A DNA stretch of 64,000 nucleotides from Alphaproteobacteria bacterium (GCA_017308235.1 JAFKFL010000018.1:62001-126000), one strand, 5' to 3'; positions 33,691 to 42,488 are shown, counted from the first letter of the stretch. Notes: generated by a model from the sequence alone, not told the origin. Numbers and translations are program-made.

Positions 33691-36471
33691 ATGCTTTCGC
33701 AATCCTCCCGGCCGGCCCTCCTCGCCACGGCGCGCAGCGCCTTGTGGCTGTCGGCCGACGGCGAGATCGAGAAGCTCACTGTTTCGGAGGTGACGCAGCG
33801 CGCGGCGGGAACTTTCCCGCTCGTTTGCCATGCACCGGCGACCGCGGCGCGGCTGGGGTTGGACCTGCTTGCCGCGCGCGATCTGCTGGAGCTCTACGCC
33901 TTCGTGCGGCCGGCGACCTTCTGCCTGCCGACCATCCGCGGTCTCTGCGAAGCGCTCGATCTCTCATTGCCGGCGACGCCGGAGGACGAGCTGATACGCC
34001 TGCCGGAGGCGGCACGCGTGCTGCTCGACGAACTGGAGGACATGGCGGCGCTCGCCTCGCCTGAGTTCAGGGATACCGCGCTCATGATGGCGCGCGGCAA
34101 CTGGCCGTGGGGCCAGGACGTGCTGGCGGCGCTGGGCATCGACCCCAATCCGGCGAAGAAGCCGCGGCCCGGCGCCGGCCTCGACATCTGGAAGAGCCTG
34201 CCCGCCTGGGAAGAGCCGCCGCCGGCAACGCCGCCCGGCTCCCAGCCGGTTGACTCGCGCGAGGCACGCCTGCGGCTCGCGCAGCTCATTTCAGCCGGTC
34301 CCAACCTTGCCGAGGCGCGGCCGACCCAGAGCGACTACGCTTCGGCAGCTTCCGAAGCCTTCGCGCCGCGCGAGGAAGAGGACAAGCCCAAGGTCGTGCT
34401 GGTCGAAGCGGGCACCGGCGTGGGCAAGACACTGGGCTATGTCGCACCCGCCTCGCTATGGGCGGAGAAGAATGGCGCGCCGGTCTGGATCGCCACCTAC
34501 ACCCGCAACCTGCAGCGCCAGATCGACGGCGAGCTCGATCGCCTGCATCGCGATTCGGCCGAGAAGCGCCGCCGCGTGGTGATCCGCAAGGGACGCGAAA
34601 ACTATCTTTGTCTCCTGAACTTCCAGGAGGCCGTGATGCGCACCGGCCTGGTGCCCGAGAACGCCGTCGGCCTGGGCTTGCTGGCGCGCTGGGCGCTGGC
34701 GTCGCGCGACGGCGACATGATCGGCGGCGATCTGCCGGCCTGGCTTTCCGACTTGATCGGCCGCAGCCGCATCTCGCGGCTGGCCGACCGGCGCGGCGAA
34801 TGCATCTACTCCGCCTGCGAGCATTACCGGAAATGCTTCGTCGAGCGCACCATCCGCCGCGCCCGGCAGGCTGACATCGTGATCGCCAACCATGCGCTCG
34901 TCATGGTGCAAGCGGCGATGGGCGGGCTCGACGATGCGACACGGCCGTTGCGCTACGTGTTCGACGAAGGCCATCACCTGTTCGATGCGGCCGATAGCGC
35001 CTTCGGCGCGCATCTGAGCGGCATCGAAGGCTCCGACTTGCGGCGCTGGATCCTGGGCGCGGAAGGCCGCCGCGGCAGTCGCGCCCGCGGGCTCGAGCGA
35101 CGCGTGCAGGATCTTCTGAGCGACGACACCGAGGCGCAAGACGCCTTGCGCCGCCTGCTCGATCTCGCCCGCCGCCTGCCCGCTCCCAACTGGCAGACAC
35201 GGCTGGCCGATGGCACGGTGCTGGGCCCGGCCGAAGAGTTCCTCGCGTTGGTGCGCCAGCAAGTGCGGGCGCGCGCGGCTGATGCGGATCAGGGGTTCGG
35301 CCAGGAATGCGACATCCGTCCGCTCAATCCCGGCCTGATCGAGGCAGCCGATGCGCTGGTGAGCCTGTTCGAGCAGATGCTGATCCCGGTGCGCAAGCTG
35401 CGCGCCGCATTGCGGGCCAAGCTCGAAGCCAATGCCGACACGCTCGACTCGGGCCAACGCGGGCGCATCGAGGGCGTGGCGCGCTCGCTCGCCAATCGCT
35501 GCGAGCTCACGCTCGAGGCGTGGCGGGCGATGCTGCGCGGCCTGCACAACGACGCCGATCCTGCGTTCGTCGACTGGTTCGGAGTCGAGCGCAGCCAGAC
35601 CCGCGAGATCGATGTCGGCATGTACCGTCACTATCTCGATCCCACCGAGCCGTTCGTTAATTCGGTGATCAAGCCCGCCCACGGCGCGGTGATCACCTCG
35701 GCGACGCTGCGCGATTCGCTCGGCTTGCCTCAGCCTGCCAACGACGAGGCCGAGAGCGCGCTGGCCGACTGGACCTCGGCCGAGGCACGCACCGGCACGC
35801 GACATCTGCTGGCGCCCGCGATGCGCGCGGCGATGGCCTCGCCGTTCGACTATCCCAACGCCACGCGCGTGCTGATCGTGAGGGACGTGAAGCGCGACGA
35901 TGCGGACCAGGTCGCATCCGCCTATCGCGAGCTGTTCCTGGCCGCCGGCGGCGGCGCGCTCGGCCTCTTCACCGCCATCGGCCGGCTGCGCGCGGTGCAT
36001 CAGCGCATCGCGCCGGCCTTGGAGGAAGCGGGCCTGCCGCTCTACGCCCAGCATGTCGGCGGCATGGATGCGGCGACGCTGGTCGATATCTTCCGCGCCG
36101 AGGAGCATTCCTGCCTGCTCGGCACCGACGCGGTGCGCGACGGCGTCGACGTGCCCGGCCGATCGCTGCGGCTGATCGTGTTCGACCGCGTGCCCTGGCC
36201 GCGGCCCGACATCCTGCACCGCGCCCGCAAGGCCGCCTGGAAAGCGGCGGGCGCCGGCGCCAACGCCTATGACGACATGCTGGCGCGGCTGAGACTCAAG
36301 CAGGCCTATGGCCGGCTGATCCGGCGGGCCGACGACCGCGGGGTGTTCGTGATGCTCGATTCGCGCCTGCCGTCGCGGCTGCTGGGGGCCTTCCCGGCCG
36401 GCGTCAGCGTCGAGCGCATCGGCCTGGCGGAGGCCGTGGCCGCAGCGCGGACCTTCTTGCACCAGGACTGA
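33691..36471 (+). CDS. DinG/Rad3-like ATP-dependent DNA helicase
   Basis: About 926-aa superfamily II helicase of the XPD/DinG group, 5'-3' on DNA. Residues ~1-180 are a family-specific N-terminal region. Walker A is EAGTGVGKT, motif II is the DEGH box (FDEGHHLFDAAD), and motif VI appears as QAYGRLIRRADDRGVF. Cysteines around the CIYSACEHYRKCF segment between motifs Ia and II may ligate an Fe-S cluster as in DinG and XPD. The ATG at 33691 is preferred because the family N-terminus begins there. A TTG at 33637 is possible. Likely role in repair or resolution of replication obstacles. Confidence 0.88.
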   Translation: MLSQSSRPALLATARSALWLSADGEIEKLTVSEVTQRAAGTFPLVCHAPATAARLGLDLLAARDLLELYAFVRPATFCLPTIRGLCEALDLSLPATPEDELIRLPEAARVLLDELEDMAALASPEFRDTALMMARGNWPWGQDVLAALGIDPNPAKKPRPGAGLDIWKSLPAWEEPPPATPPGSQPVDSREARLRLAQLISAGPNLAEARPTQSDYASAASEAFAPREEEDKPKVVLVEAGTGVGKTLGYVAPASLWAEKNGAPVWIATYTRNLQRQIDGELDRLHRDSAEKRRRVVIRKGRENYLCLLNFQEAVMRTGLVPENAVGLGLLARWALASRDGDMIGGDLPAWLSDLIGRSRISRLADRRGECIYSACEHYRKCFVERTIRRARQADIVIANHALVMVQAAMGGLDDATRPLRYVFDEGHHLFDAADSAFGAHLSGIEGSDLRRWILGAEGRRGSRARGLERRVQDLLSDDTEAQDALRRLLDLARRLPAPNWQTRLADGTVLGPAEEFLALVRQQVRARAADADQGFGQECDIRPLNPGLIEAADALVSLFEQMLIPVRKLRAALRAKLEANADTLDSGQRGRIEGVARSLANRCELTLEAWRAMLRGLHNDADPAFVDWFGVERSQTREIDVGMYRHYLDPTEPFVNSVIKPAHGAVITSATLRDSLGLPQPANDEAESALADWTSAEARTGTRHLLAPAMRAAMASPFDYPNATRVLIVRDVKRDDADQVASAYRELFLAAGGGALGLFTAIGRLRAVHQRIAPALEEAGLPLYAQHVGGMDAATLVDIFRAEEHSCLLGTDAVRDGVDVPGRSLRLIVFDRVPWPRPDILHRARKAAWKAAGAGANAYDDMLARLRLKQAYGRLIRRADDRGVFVMLDSRLPSRLLGAFPAGVSVERIGLAEAVAAARTFLHQD

Positions 36472-36530
36472 TTCGGCGACCCAGAATCTGCTAGGCTCTC
36501 CCCATAAAGAAAGTCTTGGGAGGGTTTTTC

Positions 36531-37526
36531 ATGAGCAAGCTGAACTTACCGCGCCGTCGTGCGCTCGTGCTGTCCGGCACCGCGCTCGCGGCGCCCATGA
36601 TCGCGTCGGGCATCGCGCGCGCGGCCGGCGACTGGCCAAACAAGCCCGTCAAATACATCAACACCTTTCCGCCCGGCGGGCCGACCGACACGCTCTCTCG
36701 CATCGTCTGCAACCAGCTGAGCGAGCTCACAAGCCAGCAGTTCATCGTCGACAACAAGGCAGGCTCGGGCGGCAATGTCGGCACCGAGGCGATCGCCGTA
36801 TCAGCGCCCGACGGCTACACGATCGGGCTCTACACCATCGCCTCGCAGTCGATCGCGCCCACGCTCTACGCCAAGCTGCCGTTCAACGTGGAGAAGGACT
36901 TCACCGCCGTCGCCATGATGTGGTCGGTGTGCAACATGCTGATGACGCGGCTCGACCTGCCGGCAAAGTCGGTGCCCGAGCTGATCGCGCTCATCAAGGC
37001 GAGCCCGGGCAAATATTCCTTCGCCTCGTCGGGTGCCGGCACGACGCCGCACATCACCGGCGAGATCTTCAAGCAGCTCGCCCATCTCAACCTCCTGCAC
37101 GTGCCCTATCGCGGCAGCGCGCCGGCGCAGCAGGACCTGCTCGCAGGCCAGGTCGACATGATGTTCGACAACATCCCCGGCCCTCTCGGCCTGATGCGCG
37201 GCGGCAAGGTGCGCGGGCTCGCGGTAACGTCGCTGAAGCGCCATCCCGCCGTGCCCGACCTGCCGACCATGGCCGAGTTCCTGCCAGGCTTCGAGATCAC
37301 CTCGTGGGGCGGCATCTGCGGCCCAGCCGGCCTGCCGCCGGCGATGGTGGAGAAGTGCGCCGATCTCACCAAGAAGGCGCTCGAAACAGCGGCGGTGAAG
37401 GAGGCGTTCGAGAAGCAGGGCGCGGTCGCCTTCTGGATGAACCCGGCCGACACGGCGGCCTATCGCGCCGCCGACGAGAAACGGCTGGCGCCGGTCATCA
37501 AGGCCTCGGGCGCGAAGGTCGAGTGA
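36531..37526 (+). CDS. Bug-family tricarboxylate-binding protein with Tat signal
   Basis: 331-aa extracytoplasmic binding protein. The N-terminus LPRRRALVLSGTALAAP is a twin-arginine-like signal, cleaved near ARAAGDWP. The mature protein shows the Bug signatures PVKYINTFPPGGPTDTLSRI, DNKAGSGGNVGTEAIA, LLHVPYRGSAPAQQDLLAGQVDMMFDN and VPDLPTMAEFLPGFE. ATG 36531 has GGGAGGG upstream. It sits just before the TetR-Rieske operon, so it may scavenge an acid processed by that oxygenase, but this is a guess. No TctAB permease is nearby. Confidence 0.88.
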   Translation: MSKLNLPRRRALVLSGTALAAPMIASGIARAAGDWPNKPVKYINTFPPGGPTDTLSRIVCNQLSELTSQQFIVDNKAGSGGNVGTEAIAVSAPDGYTIGLYTIASQSIAPTLYAKLPFNVEKDFTAVAMMWSVCNMLMTRLDLPAKSVPELIALIKASPGKYSFASSGAGTTPHITGEIFKQLAHLNLLHVPYRGSAPAQQDLLAGQVDMMFDNIPGPLGLMRGGKVRGLAVTSLKRHPAVPDLPTMAEFLPGFEITSWGGICGPAGLPPAMVEKCADLTKKALETAAVKEAFEKQGAVAFWMNPADTAAYRAADEKRLAPVIKASGAKVE

Positions 37527-37574
37527 GCGCGAGCGCCTAAACGGAACGCCGGTTCCGGTCGCGGCCGGACGAGC

Positions 37575-37630
37575 TTGACATGGTGTGAATTTGGGTTCAT
37601 TTCTTTGAACAAGAACTGAACCGAGGTTCA
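37575..37630 (+). promoter_or_regulatory. Candidate promoter and TetR operator upstream of tetR-Rieske operon
   Basis: A consensus -35 TTGACA is at 37575-37580; the -10 is weak (TCATTT/CATTTC about 17 bases on). Overlapping and downstream are GTTCA...TGAAC (37595-37610) and a perfect TGAACC-GA-GGTTCA palindrome (37617-37630), four bases before the tetR ATG at 37635. This layout suits autorepression by the adjacent TetR. Confidence 0.65.
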
Positions 37631-37634
37631 TTCC

Positions 37635-38297
37635 ATGGCCTATCGCCGGACCGAACGGGTGCAGGAGCAGCTGCAGGACAAGCGCGACCGCATCCTGCAG
37701 GCCGTGCGCGCGGTGGTGGCCGAGGTCGGCTTCCGCGGCGCTCAGGTCGCGATGGTGGCGGAAGCGGCCGAGGTCGCGACCGGCACGGTCTATCGCCACT
37801 TCCCGTCCAAGGGCGAGCTGTTCGCCGAGGCGCTGGCACTGAACGCCGGCCACGAGGTCGAGGTGGTGGCCGCAGTGGCCAAAAGCGACGGCCCGGCGGC
37901 GGCGCGGCTCGCCGATGCGCTGCGGGTGTTCGCGGTACGCGCGGTGCGGGCGCGACGTCTTGCCTACGCCATGATTGCCGAGCCCGCCGAGCCCGAAGTG
38001 GATGCCGCCCGCCTCGTCTATCGCCGCGCCTTCGCCGACGTGTTCGAGACCCTGATCGAGGACGGCATCAAGAACGGCGAGTTCCCGGCGCAGAACGCGC
38101 GCGCCGCGGCGTCGTGCGTGATGGGCGCGCTGAACGAGGCGCTGATCGGCCCGCTCGCGCCCGAGTCGCGGCCGCAGAAGGGCGACGCCCCCACCACCAA
38201 GGCGCTGGTCGACGCGATCGTGGCCTTCTGCCTGCAGGCCGTCGCCGCGCGACCCTATCCCCGCCCGCTTCTTCGCTCCGTGGAGTCCACCCCATGA
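37635..38297 (+). CDS. TetR-family transcriptional regulator
   Basis: 220-aa TetR-type regulator. The HTH is at ~20-65 (RILQAVRAVVAEVGFRGAQ, then VAEAAEVATGTVYRHFPSKGELF), followed by a helical ligand domain that I cannot assign. It overlaps the Rieske oxygenase start in ATGA, so the two are expressed together. The palindrome at 37617-37630 just before its ATG is the likely binding site, giving autoregulation of the operon. Inducer presumably the oxygenase substrate or product. Confidence 0.9.
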   Translation: MAYRRTERVQEQLQDKRDRILQAVRAVVAEVGFRGAQVAMVAEAAEVATGTVYRHFPSKGELFAEALALNAGHEVEVVAAVAKSDGPAAARLADALRVFAVRAVRARRLAYAMIAEPAEPEVDAARLVYRRAFADVFETLIEDGIKNGEFPAQNARAAASCVMGALNEALIGPLAPESRPQKGDAPTTKALVDAIVAFCLQAVAARPYPRPLLRSVESTP

Positions 38298-39556
38298 CGA
38301 TGCCCGCTCTCGCCGACGCCCTCGCTCCCGCTTCAATCAAAGCGCCCTGGCACGATCTGTTCGAGCGGCTGCTGACCCAGCTCGACGGACGCGCGACACT
38401 CACCACGAGTCCCGACGGCGTGGCCGAAACGGCCAACCTCGATCCGGCGGTCTACTGCGACCCGGCGCATTTCGCGCGCGAGCGCGAGCGGCTGTTCCTG
38501 CGCCTGCCGCTCTGCTTTGGCCACATCGACCAGCTTCCGCCCGGCAGCGTGCTCGCACGCGAGATCTGCGGCGTGCCTGTTGTGCTGGCCCGCGCCCGCG
38601 ACGGAGAAGTGCGTGCGTTCCTGAATGTCTGCCGCCATCGCGGCGCGCGCGTGCTGCCGGAGCAGGACACGGTGTGCGTCCGGCAAAGCCTCGCCTGCCC
38701 CTATCACAACTGGACCTATCGCCTCGACGGCAGCCTCGCGGGCCTGCCCAAGGCGGAAGCCTTTCCGGGCCTCGACAAGGCGCAGCTCGGCCTGCGCACG
38801 CTGCCGTCGGCGGTGCGGCACGGGCTGATCTTCGTCGTCCTCGATCCGGAGGCGGGCCCGTTCGATCCAGCCGCCTATCTCGGCGGCCTCAACGCGGACC
38901 TCGAGGCGATCGGCATGGGCCGGCACCGCTTCTATCGCCAGCATGCGACGACGCGCGCCACCAACTGGAAGCTGATCGTCGACGCCTTCCTCGAGATCTA
39001 TCACGTGACGCGCCTGCATGCGGGCACGATCGGCCCGTTCTTCGAGGACTCGGTGTCGGCCGCCGAGCCGGTGGGCCGGCATCTGCGCTACCTGACGGCG
39101 CGCGAGACCACGAACGAGATCCGCGCCCTGCCGGCCGGGCACTGGAGCCCGCAGCGCCACGCCACGCTGGTGCATCTGATCTTTCCCAATTCGGTGATCG
39201 TCTATCACCCCGACTACATCAGCCATCTCGGCATGTTCCCGCGCGCCGCCGACGAGACGCTGTTCGTCCACACCATGCTGACGCCCGAGACGCCCAGCGA
39301 CGAAAAGGCCGAGGCGCACTGGGCGCGGTCCTTCAAGCTGATGGACACCGACGTGTTCAACGGCGAGGACCTCGTCGTCTGCGAACAGATCCAGCGTGGC
39401 CTCTCAAGCGGCGCGAACGACCGGCTGATCTTCGGGCGGCTGGAGCAAAACCTGCGGTGGTTTCATGGCACGCTGGAGGAGACGATGGGCCCTGACGGCG
39501 AATTAGCCGCCAACAAGACAACGCCGCGCTCTGCTTCCAGCGCAGTTCGCAACTAA
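38294..39556 (+). CDS. Rieske non-heme iron oxygenase, alpha subunit
   Basis: 420-aa aromatic-ring-hydroxylating dioxygenase large subunit. The Rieske centre is CRHRGARVLPEQ...CPYHNW (Cys-x-His then Cys-x-x-His near residues 115-138), and the mononuclear iron site is EIYHVTRLH near 235-243, with the bridging Asp just before it in VDAFLE. ATG 38294 overlaps the tetR stop. Reductase and beta subunit are absent nearby, which fits single-component-terminal-oxygenase types that demethylate or hydroxylate betaines or aromatics. A decayed copy of its 3' end lies at 41001-41245. Confidence 0.88.
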   Translation: MTMPALADALAPASIKAPWHDLFERLLTQLDGRATLTTSPDGVAETANLDPAVYCDPAHFARERERLFLRLPLCFGHIDQLPPGSVLAREICGVPVVLARARDGEVRAFLNVCRHRGARVLPEQDTVCVRQSLACPYHNWTYRLDGSLAGLPKAEAFPGLDKAQLGLRTLPSAVRHGLIFVVLDPEAGPFDPAAYLGGLNADLEAIGMGRHRFYRQHATTRATNWKLIVDAFLEIYHVTRLHAGTIGPFFEDSVSAAEPVGRHLRYLTARETTNEIRALPAGHWSPQRHATLVHLIFPNSVIVYHPDYISHLGMFPRAADETLFVHTMLTPETPSDEKAEAHWARSFKLMDTDVFNGEDLVVCEQIQRGLSSGANDRLIFGRLEQNLRWFHGTLEETMGPDGELAANKTTPRSASSAVRN

Positions 39557-39691
39557 ACACCCCACCCGAGGAAAGAGGTCCATTCGCTTAGCCGCCAGCT
39601 TGCGGGCACGCGCGCTCGGCCAACTTTCTTTACGCTGGGGAACTTTGCCTGCCCGTTCCCGTTGCCTCGTCGCCCAACGGGAGGCCTGATC

Positions 39692-39946
39692 ATGAAGGCA
39701 ACATTCCCATCTCTAAGCCTCGTGGTAGCAATCAGTGCGCTCTGCTCCGGTTGCTTCTCCTATTCCAGCACGGAAAGAACGGTGCCGGCCCCAGCGCCTG
39801 CGGCCGTCGTAGAGCGGCCTGTCTACGTGGAGAGGCCGGTTCAACCGGTGACTCCAGTGTACTTCGACCGCCGCGCGTTCCGCACCGTTGAGGACTGCCT
39901 GAACGCCGCGTCGGCGGCGCAGGTGCCGCTTGAAGCCTGCAGGTGA
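39692..39946 (+). CDS. Small lipoprotein of unknown function
   Basis: 84-aa predicted lipoprotein. The signal peptide ends in the lipobox LCSGC at about residue 21. The mature part is Pro/Val-rich (ERPVYVERPVQPVTPVYFDRRAF) and ends in a short segment with two cysteines (VEDCLNAASAAQVPLEAC). GGGAGG precedes the ATG at 39692. Probably anchored in the outer membrane; no known family recognised. Confidence 0.72.
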   Translation: MKATFPSLSLVVAISALCSGCFSYSSTERTVPAPAPAAVVERPVYVERPVQPVTPVYFDRRAFRTVEDCLNAASAAQVPLEACR

Positions 39947-40180
39947 ATGGCGGTACAGGCTGGCCCGATGTCGCCCTATAGGCCTTGCCAGCCGCTATCC
40001 CTGTTTGACTGACGTACTGGCGGGGTGCTGGCTGCCTCAGGATTCGACGAGTCTCACCCGCTCGGCGAGTTCCCGAATGCACCAGCGAGCTGGAAGGTAA
40101 CCATAAGAACCGCGCAAATGTTTGGCGGCAGTTTTGCGACACGACTCAACGCGGCCGACCGGGCACGCCATGGAGGCGCC

Positions 40181-40387
40181 ATGGTCATGCTCTTCCTGTT
40201 GCTGGCACTTGGGGCCATCGGTGCATGGGCTGGCTGGGACCTGGGTACGAGGCTCTACTACAGGCGCTTTTCCTTTCGTAGACAGGTCAGGATATTGCGT
40301 CAGGTGCTCTCCATGACCTTCGCGGCTATCGGTGTCGTCCTGGGCATTTTGCTGTTGGGTTATCTGGGCGCCTTTGAAGGCGGCTGA
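40181..40387 (+). CDS. Small two-helix membrane protein
   Basis: 68-aa hydrophobic protein with two membrane segments (about residues 3-19 and 44-62) joined by a basic cytoplasmic loop (RLYYRRFSFRRQVRILRQ). The ATG at 40181 has GGAGG immediately upstream at good spacing. An open frame extends further 5' but is not protein-like. Function unknown. A GC-rich hairpin follows the stop. Confidence 0.6.
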   Translation: MVMLFLLLALGAIGAWAGWDLGTRLYYRRFSFRRQVRILRQVLSMTFAAIGVVLGILLLGYLGAFEGG

Positions 40388-40397
40388 GTCCGCTTCA

Positions 40398-40417
40398 GCG
40401 CGCGGGTTACCGCGCGC
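40398..40417 (+). terminator. GC hairpin after small membrane protein gene
   Basis: Perfect 8-bp stem GCGCGCGG/CCGCGCGC with loop GTTA, eleven bases past the stop at 40387. There is no U-tract on either side, so intrinsic termination is doubtful. It runs straight into the partial repeat at 40421. Confidence 0.4.
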
Positions 40418-40420
40418 GAC

Positions 40421-40433
40421 TCAGGATGACACG
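40421..40433. repeat. Partial copy of the 50-bp palindromic repeat arm
   Basis: TCAGGATGACACG is identical to the right arm and following base of the palindrome at 29723-29772. The opposite arm is absent here; instead a GC hairpin lies on its left. Probably a remnant of a dispersed element, or chance at this length. Confidence 0.4.
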
Positions 40434-40435
40434 AC

Positions 40436-40921
40436 CTAGAACGATTTCACCATGTAGACCCTGGTGTGAGGGTCGAGCCCGTGATCGGGCGGGCCGCGGT
40501 GCACGATCTCGAAGCCGTGCCGCTGGTAGAGGCGAATGTTGGCCACTGCCATCTCGGCAGTCTCGAGCGACAGACCGTCAAGGCCGCGCGCTCGCGCCAG
40601 CTCGTCGATCCGCTGCAACAGCCAGCTCCCGACGCCGGTCCCCTGTCGCGCTGGATCGACAGCGATCTGGTAGATGCAGAGGTCTTTCTTCTGCGGTTTC
40701 GTCCTGACGGCACCGACGATGCGCTCACCATCCAAAGCGACGTAGACGTCGCCGCGCTCGAGTTCTGCCACAAATCGCTCCAGCTCTTCGGCAAGCTGGG
40801 CAGATCCGTCGTCAGGAAACTCGCGCCCCAAAGCGCGGAGATAGGGCGTGAAGGCTGCGCGTATGACGCGCCCGACCTCTTCGCCCTCCGAAAGCATTGC
40901 CGTTCTGAAGGTCATCACCAT
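40436..40921 (-). CDS. GNAT-family N-acetyltransferase
   Basis: About 161-aa acetyl-CoA-dependent acetyltransferase. The acetyl-CoA-binding motif A is IYQIAVDPARQGTGVGSWLLQRI, and motif B ends IRLYQRHGFEIVHRG. The start is either ATG 40921 or ATG 40915. The substrate could be a small amine or a protein N-terminus; nothing in the context decides. It is the last intact gene before the Rieske pseudogene and the Z1 island. Confidence 0.82.
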   Translation of the reverse strand: MVMTFRTAMLSEGEEVGRVIRAAFTPYLRALGREFPDDGSAQLAEELERFVAELERGDVYVALDGERIVGAVRTKPQKKDLCIYQIAVDPARQGTGVGSWLLQRIDELARARGLDGLSLETAEMAVANIRLYQRHGFEIVHRGPPDHGLDPHTRVYMVKSF

Positions 40922-41000
40922 GGACGCAGAATACCAAACAAAACGTTCGCCAGTGCGGCCGGCGGGCGCATCGTTCAATCCGTGGGAAGGGGGTTAGCGC

Positions 41001-41245
41001 CATGCTGACGCCCGCGAAGTCCATCGAAGAAAAGCCGAGGCGCACTCGGCGCGCTCCGTCAAGCTGATGGACACCGACGTGTTCAACGGCGAGGACCTCG
41101 TCGTCTGCGAACAGATCCAGCGCGGCCTTTCAAGCGGCGCCAACGACCGGCTGATCTTCCGGCGGCTGCAGCAGAACCTGCGGTGGTTTCATGGGACGCT
41201 GGAGGCGGCGGTGGTATCGGAGGAACAAAACGACCAACCACTTTA
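41001..41245 (+). pseudogene. Decayed 3' fragment of a Rieske oxygenase gene
   Basis: Bases 41001-41204 match 39274-39478 of the intact oxygenase gene with about 15 mismatches and one 1-base deletion by eye (roughly 92% identity). The deletion near 41034 breaks the frame. After it the family C-terminus (LMDTDVFNGEDLVVCEQIQRG, in part) reads on to its own distinct tail ending in TAG at 41245. It lacks the Rieske and iron domains, so it is non-functional. The different tail suggests the remnant of a paralogue rather than a recent exact duplication. It marks the left edge of the AT-richer island. Confidence 0.85.
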
Positions 41246-41280
41246 GCAACCCAACATTAGGGAGTTGTACGAAGGCGGCC

Positions 41281-41946
41281 CTAAATAGCGGTCATTTTCT
41301 TTAGTTCTCCCTTTATCGCATTGACGAAAATGTCCTCACCTGACTTGTTGATCGGACTGAGCTCGAAATGTGGATATGGACGTCGTTGAAGCTGGAAATA
41401 TTCGCGAAGCTGCGAGTGACTGGAGTTCGAACAAAGTCCTGAAAGTCGAACGTTTGCGCCCATGTCGTCCATGAGCCCTACAAAGGCTCTACCAAGTACC
41501 TTATCCAAGATACCGCCATAGAATTTGCATTCCCATCCAGCAATCAGACTTCTAGCTGGAGGGTCATCTGGTTGCTGTCGACACAATTCCGCGTCATCGT
41601 GCCGAACAATGCAGACGTCGACCTCATGGGTCATGCCGCTTGTCCCTCTAAACTCTATGCCAGCATGGATCTCAAATCCGATGTGGTTTAACCAAAAGAC
41701 CGCGTACCCGTAGTTGTAGCGCGTTGAGTGTATCTGACCCGGACCTCCCCGAAAAATGAATGGCGTTGGCAAACCCTTGATGCCCATCAAAATAGGAGTT
41801 TGGCCGAGTTCGCGTACTGCCCTCAGGCAGAGCCCAAATATGTACGCTTCGTATGCCTTCTCTGCTACGTGGTGGACAAGCTGAACACCCGCCGTGTGAT
41901 CAAGCAGATCATCTATCGCGTCGTCCAAATCTTGCAAGGTAGTCAT
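41281..41946 (-). CDS. Putative PD-(D/E)XK-fold nuclease, unknown family
   Basis: 221-aa protein without a family I can name. Residues ~95-145 read as a restriction-endonuclease-like core: a strand with HEVDVCIV (D110) and then GWECKFYG (E139-x-K141), with E29 or E33 in an N-terminal helix as a possible fourth ligand. This D...ExK order is the PD-(D/E)XK signature; I infer a metal-dependent DNA nuclease. It starts 3 bp beyond the stop of the 179-aa gene on the same strand and diverges from the Z1 operon. Codon use is AT-richer than the flanking chromosome, suggesting acquisition. Confidence 0.7.
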   Translation of the reverse strand: MTTLQDLDDAIDDLLDHTAGVQLVHHVAEKAYEAYIFGLCLRAVRELGQTPILMGIKGLPTPFIFRGGPGQIHSTRYNYGYAVFWLNHIGFEIHAGIEFRGTSGMTHEVDVCIVRHDDAELCRQQPDDPPARSLIAGWECKFYGGILDKVLGRAFVGLMDDMGANVRLSGLCSNSSHSQLREYFQLQRRPYPHFELSPINKSGEDIFVNAIKGELKKMTAI

Positions 41947-41948
41947 TG

Positions 41949-42488
41949 CTAATCGTCAAAGTTAACGAGATCGACAAGCCGCTTTAGCCTATCCTTCTGC
42001 TGTTCAATTGCATCCGGCGCCATTGGCGTTAGTCGCTCGGCCTCAGGTTTGAGCGGCTGAGAGCGCCCTTCCGGTTTTTGTGTTTCAGTTTGGCTAGCTA
42101 TCTCGACAGCCTTTTCGCTGTCCTCGCCCGTAACTTGGATTTCGAACGCTAAATCCACCGCTTCTGACGTGCGCTCAGTTTTACGTGCGCCAACAACTGC
42201 AGATCGAAAGTTATCCGCAGTCGACTTCACAAAGAGAGGAAGTTCGACGCAATAGGCGCGAAGTGCTGCGACCGCTAGTGACAAAGCTTCTCGATCTGTT
42301 AGTGCCTCCTTTCTTCGAAAGACGCGCGATTTTCTGCGTCCACCACCAGTTGCGGCATCCGGAATTTCAACGTCTTTACCCAGATCTATGGCCGCTTGAA
42401 TTTCTTGCGCTACATCCGGCAGCCGCTCGCCGACCTTGGCTAGCAACCGCGCAAGCGCGTCCGAGGATGAATATCCTTGGGTCGCCAC
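41949..42488 (-). CDS. Unknown 179-aa protein paired with the putative nuclease
   Basis: 179-aa soluble, charged protein I do not recognise. An N-terminal helical part (LARLLAKVGERLPDVAQEIQAAIDLG), a basic patch (GGGRRKSRVFRRKE) and an acidic, Pro/Glu-rich C-terminal stretch suggest a DNA- or protein-binding helper rather than an enzyme. The start is GTG 42488. The next gene begins 2 bp after its stop, so the two are surely co-expressed. Possible roles are specificity subunit or inhibitor of the nuclease, but both are guesses. Confidence 0.65.
   Translation of the reverse strand: MATQGYSSSDALARLLAKVGERLPDVAQEIQAAIDLGKDVEIPDAATGGGRRKSRVFRRKEALTDREALSLAVAALRAYCVELPLFVKSTADNFRSAVVGARKTERTSEAVDLAFEIQVTGEDSEKAVEIASQTETQKPEGRSQPLKPEAERLTPMAPDAIEQQKDRLKRLVDLVNFDD

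Noticed and set aside
34456-36462. 668-codon open frame antisense to the helicase
   Set aside because: Arg/Gly/His-rich nonsense-like composition; the + frame carries all helicase motifs.
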